A stretch of 58,661 bases of DNA. Source: Aquipuribacter sp. SD81 (GTDB lineage Bacteria; Actinomycetota; Actinomycetes; Actinomycetales; JBBAYJ01). Both the position numbers and the translations under genes were made by a program. The DNA lies in NCBI RefSeq assembly GCF_037153975.1, contig NZ_JBBAYJ010000021.1, positions 24,815-83,475 on the forward strand, given 5' to 3'. Each line of letters starts with the position of its first letter. Position 1 is the first letter of the stretch. The notes beneath the pieces were generated by a model. That model made no database searches and was not told the DNA's origin. It saw only the letters and a program-made list of their open reading frames with translations. Positions 56,204 to 58,661 of this stretch are shown here, one piece after another.

Positions 56204-57904
56204 ATGGACGCGCGCGCACGGTGGCAGGCCCGCTTCGACGCCGCGGCGGCCGCGGGCAGGGTCCGCGAGGCCGACTTCACGACGCTGTCCGGCGACGAGG
56301 TCGACCCGGTCTACGGCCCGCCGGGCGACGACGTCGACCCGCGGATCGGCTGGCCGGGGGAGTACCCCTTCACCCGCGGCCTGCACAGCACCGGCTACCG
56401 CGGGCGGGCGTGGACGATCCGGCAGTTCGCGGGCTTCGGCAACGCCGCGCAGTCCAACGAGCGCTACAAGCTCATCCTCGCCCGGGGCGGCGGCGGGCTC
56501 TCGGTCGCCTTCGACATGCCGACCCTCATGGGCCGGGACTCCGACGACCCCCGCAGCGTCGGCGAGGTCGGGCACTGCGGCGTCGCGATCGACTCCGCGG
56601 CCGACATGGAGGTCCTCTTCGACGGCATCCCGCTCGACGAGGTGACGACGTCGATGACGATCTCCGGGCCCGCCGTCCCGGTGTTCTGCATGTACCTCGT
56701 CGCCGCCGAGCGGCAGGGCGTCGACACGCGCCGGCTCGACGGCACGCTGCAGACCGACATCTTCAAGGAGTACATCGCGCAGAAGGAGTGGCTCTTCGCC
56801 CCGGAGCCGCACCTGCGCCTCATCGGCGACCTGCTGCAGCACTGCACGACCGAGGTGCCCCGCTTCAAGCCCGTCAGCGTGTCGGGCTACCACATCCGCG
56901 AGGCCGGCTCCACGGCCGCGCAGGAGCTCGCCTTCACCCTGGCCGACGGCTTCGCGTACGTGGAGCTCGGCCTGTCGCGCGGCCTCGACGTCGACGCGTT
57001 CGCCCCCGGGCTGTCGTTCTTCTTCGACGCCCACATCGACCTGTTCGAGGAGGTCGCGAAGTTCCGTGCGGCCCGTCGGATCTGGGCGCGGTGGCTGCGC
57101 GACCGCTACGGCGCGACCAGCGAGCGGGCGCAGTGGCTGCGCTTCCACACCCAGACCGCCGGGGTGTCGCTGACGGCGCAGCAGCCGTACAACAACGTCG
57201 TGCGCACCGCCGTGGAGGCGCTCGCAGCGGTGCTCGGCGGCACCAACAGCCTCCACACCAACGCCCTCGACGAGACCCTCGCCCTGCCGAGCGAGCAGGC
57301 GGCGGAGATCGCCCTGCGCACGCAGCAGGTGCTGGCCGAGGAGACCGGGGTGGCGAACGTCGCCGACCCGCTCGGCGGCAGCTGGTACGTCGAGGCGCTC
57401 ACGGACCGTCTCGAGGCCGACGCCGAGCGCATCTTCGCCCGGATCGAGGAGATGGGCGAGGCCGGCCGCGAGCGGGACGCCGACGGCCGTGTGCCGCACG
57501 AGGTCGGGCCCATGACCTCCGGCGTGCTGCGTGGCATCGAGGACGGCTGGTTCCTGTCCGAGATCGCCGACGCGTCCTTCGCCTACCAGACGGCGCTGGA
57601 GAAGGGCGACAAGCGGGTCGTCGGCGTCAACTGCCACACCGGCTCCGTGAGCGCGCCGCTGGAGATCCTGCGCGTCGGGCACGAGGTGGAGACCGAGCAG
57701 GTCGCCGCGCTCGCCCGGCGGCGCGCCGCCCGCGACGACGCCGCGGTCCGCTCCGCGCTCGCCGCCATGGTGCAGGCGGCCCGCGACGGCTCCGACCTGG
57801 TCGCGCCGATGCTCGACGCGTGCCGCGCGGAGGCGACGCTCGGCGAGGTGTGCGGCGTGCTGCGCGAGGAGTGGGGCGGCTACACCGAGCCCGCGCGCTT
57901 CTAG
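56204..57904 (+). CDS. icmA: Isobutyryl-CoA mutase large subunit (acyl-CoA mutase, substrate-binding barrel only)
   Basis: A 566-residue adenosylcobalamin-dependent mutase barrel that interconverts isobutyryl-CoA and n-butyryl-CoA. The length equals streptomycete IcmA. The C-terminal B12-binding domain of methylmalonyl-CoA mutase is absent, so a separate small subunit (IcmB) is needed and is not in the window. Specificity residues agree with IcmA: Phe75 (in TIRQFAGF), where MCM has Tyr89, and Gln193 (in YIAQKEW), where MCM has Arg207. Ala102 fits IcmA Ala107, not the Asp117 of 2-hydroxyisobutyryl-CoA mutase. SGYHIREAG carries the conserved His. CAGGAGGC precedes the ATG. MeaB and the adenosyltransferase in this window would serve it. 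Confidence 0.93.
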   Translation: MDARARWQARFDAAAAAGRVREADFTTLSGDEVDPVYGPPGDDVDPRIGWPGEYPFTRGLHSTGYRGRAWTIRQFAGFGNAAQSNERYKLILARGGGGLSVAFDMPTLMGRDSDDPRSVGEVGHCGVAIDSAADMEVLFDGIPLDEVTTSMTISGPAVPVFCMYLVAAERQGVDTRRLDGTLQTDIFKEYIAQKEWLFAPEPHLRLIGDLLQHCTTEVPRFKPVSVSGYHIREAGSTAAQELAFTLADGFAYVELGLSRGLDVDAFAPGLSFFFDAHIDLFEEVAKFRAARRIWARWLRDRYGATSERAQWLRFHTQTAGVSLTAQQPYNNVVRTAVEALAAVLGGTNSLHTNALDETLALPSEQAAEIALRTQQVLAEETGVANVADPLGGSWYVEALTDRLEADAERIFARIEEMGEAGRERDADGRVPHEVGPMTSGVLRGIEDGWFLSEIADASFAYQTALEKGDKRVVGVNCHTGSVSAPLEILRVGHEVETEQVAALARRRAARDDAAVRSALAAMVQAARDGSDLVAPMLDACRAEATLGEVCGVLREEWGGYTEPARF

Positions 57905-57906
57905 GA

Positions 57907-57966
57907 CCCCTGCCTCCTGAACTCCTGCCTCCTGGTTCCCCTGGCGCCTGGTCCCCTGGCGCCTGC
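57907..57966. repeat. 15-bp imperfect tandem repeat after icmA
   Basis: Four consecutive 15-bp units of the cccctgcctcctg(g/a)-type begin 3 nt after the icmA stop; the last two are nearly identical (tcccctggcgcctgg). They are pyrimidine-rich on the plus strand. The 130-bp gap to the next gene holds nothing else that I can see. Confidence 0.75.
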
Positions 57967-58022
57967 CGCACGTCCGCGGGTGCCCCGGGGCGTGCCTCCC
58001 CGGTCCGGCGCGCGTGCGCGCC

Positions 58023-58028
58023 TAGGGT
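58023..58028 (+). promoter_or_regulatory. Leaderless -10 of the last gene
   Basis: TAGGGT, a 7-nt spacer (CGCCGAC), then the GTG at 58036. Confidence 0.55.
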
Positions 58029-58035
58029 CGCCGAC

Positions 58036-58661
58036 GTGGTGCCCCGAGCCGTCCCGACGCTCGTGGCGGCGACCGGGCTCGCGCTCCTCGTCGCCGGTCT
58101 CGTCATGCTCACGCTCGCCCGACCGCCGCAGGTCGTCGGCGGCGAGGCCGCCGGCGGCTACGTGACGACGGGTCCCGGCGTCCTCGCGCTCACGGGGGAG
58201 CCGGTCCGTGTCGAGGCCGTCGGCGCCGCCGCCCCGGGCGTGACGCCCGGGGTCTACGTGGGCCGCTCGGCGGACGTGGCCGCCTGGCTGCAGGGCACCG
58301 CCCGGACGGTCGTGACCGGCGTGGCCGACGCGCAGACCCTGTCCGCGGGCACCGAGGGCGGGGACGCCGATGCGCCCGACCCGGCGCGGGCCGGCGTGTG
58401 GCAGCAGCGGGCCACCGGTCCCGGCGCCGCGCTCGTCGTCCCGGAGCCCGGTCCCGACGACGTGGTCGTCGTCGCGGGACAGGGGGCGCGCCTGGAGTGG
58501 GACCGCCCCGCCCGCCACCCCGGTGCGTGGCCGCTGCTGGTCGGCGGGGCCCTCACGCTGCTGCTAGGGCTGCGCTGGCTGACGGTCCTCGCCGCGCGGC
58601 GCGCGCGGCTGCGGCGCCGTCGGTCCCGGCCGCGTGCGGCCGGGCCGGCGCGAGCGGCACG
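58036..58661 (+). CDS. Putative membrane protein with extracytoplasmic domain (runs off the right edge)
   Basis: 208 codons are visible. The N-terminal helix is AVPTLVAATGLALLVAGLVMLTLA. An extracytoplasmic segment of about 135 residues (VTTGPGVLALTGEPVRVEAVGA, GVYVGRSADVAAWLQGTARTVVTGVADAQTL, ATGPGAALVVPEPGPDDVVVVAGQGARLEWDRPARHPGAWP) is followed by a second helix (LLVGGALTLLLGLRWLTVLA) and an Arg-rich cytoplasmic run. I do not recognise a family. The start is GTG 58036, or GTG 58039 one codon later. Confidence 0.65.
   Translation, partial: MVPRAVPTLVAATGLALLVAGLVMLTLARPPQVVGGEAAGGYVTTGPGVLALTGEPVRVEAVGAAAPGVTPGVYVGRSADVAAWLQGTARTVVTGVADAQTLSAGTEGGDADAPDPARAGVWQQRATGPGAALVVPEPGPDDVVVVAGQGARLEWDRPARHPGAWPLLVGGALTLLLGLRWLTVLAARRARLRRRRSRPRAAGPARAA

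Noticed and set aside
56204-57904. Methylmalonyl-CoA mutase
   Set aside because: The protein lacks the B12-binding domain and has Phe75/Gln193 in place of the MCM Tyr/Arg, so icmA is the better call.

Overview
The window is a very GC-rich stretch (about three quarters G+C by eye) of an actinobacterial chromosome, probably a Micrococcales-like organism. I cannot name a genus. The evidence is the single-protein Kgd 2-oxoglutarate enzyme, the NucS mismatch endonuclease, a FilP/Scy-type coiled-coil protein, DUF222/HNH and DUF2550 proteins, frequent GTG starts and many leaderless promoters. I see no IS element, CRISPR array, prophage or rRNA. Almost all of it is ordinary chromosomal core.

Left part (1-11 kb): a cut-off MDR oxidoreductase, a SnoaL/NTF2-like protein, a degenerate GDSL-like protein behind kgd, an ABC exporter pair, guaB1, a membrane-anchored M15 peptidase with a long structured leader, and a CPBP-like membrane protein. 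tRNA-Arg(CCG) is transcribed away from argS.

Middle (11-37.5 kb): argS-lysA, then hom-thrC-thrB-rho-rpmE-prfA-prmC-Sua5-atpI-like-atpBEFHAGDC-DUF2550. This is essentially the order known from Mycobacterium and Corynebacterium, with two differences. A block of four genes (DUF222/HNH, GNAT, MMPL exporter, TetR) separates lysA from hom, and no wecA/rfe gene lies between the Sua5 gene and the ATP synthase genes. The genes supply Lys/Thr/Met precursors, transcription termination, translation release and a complete F1Fo ATP synthase. Many are translationally coupled by GTGA or TGATG overlaps.

Right part (37.5-58.7 kb): cob(I)alamin adenosyltransferase, nucS, an SGNH hydrolase fused in frame to a zinc-ribbon protein, a COG2945 hydrolase with a Dabb protein, an AI-2E permease, a FilP/Scy-like protein, mce, thiolase, meaB, and finally icmA. 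Together these point to B12-dependent acyl-CoA mutase metabolism; the mutase carries the residue signature of isobutyryl-CoA mutase, not methylmalonyl-CoA mutase. A minus-strand signalling operon (hybrid PAS histidine kinase, OmpR-type regulator, degenerate receiver, GAF-EAL protein) lies between the thiamine-binding protein and a TspO-like membrane protein. A secreted beta-propeller protein and a cut-off membrane protein complete the window.

The clearest genome-wide signal is regulatory: at least 19 genes have a YANNNT hexamer (mostly TANNNT or CACACT) 6-8 nt before a GTG/ATG and no Shine-Dalgarno, the signature of leaderless mRNAs. It fixes several start codons. The most novel-looking items are the signalling operon with its degenerate receiver, the leader of the M15 peptidase gene (three hairpins followed by a C-rich, T-free tract that resembles a Rho loading site), and the stop-less SGNH/zinc-ribbon junction. 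I found nothing I could defend as an entirely new multi-gene system.
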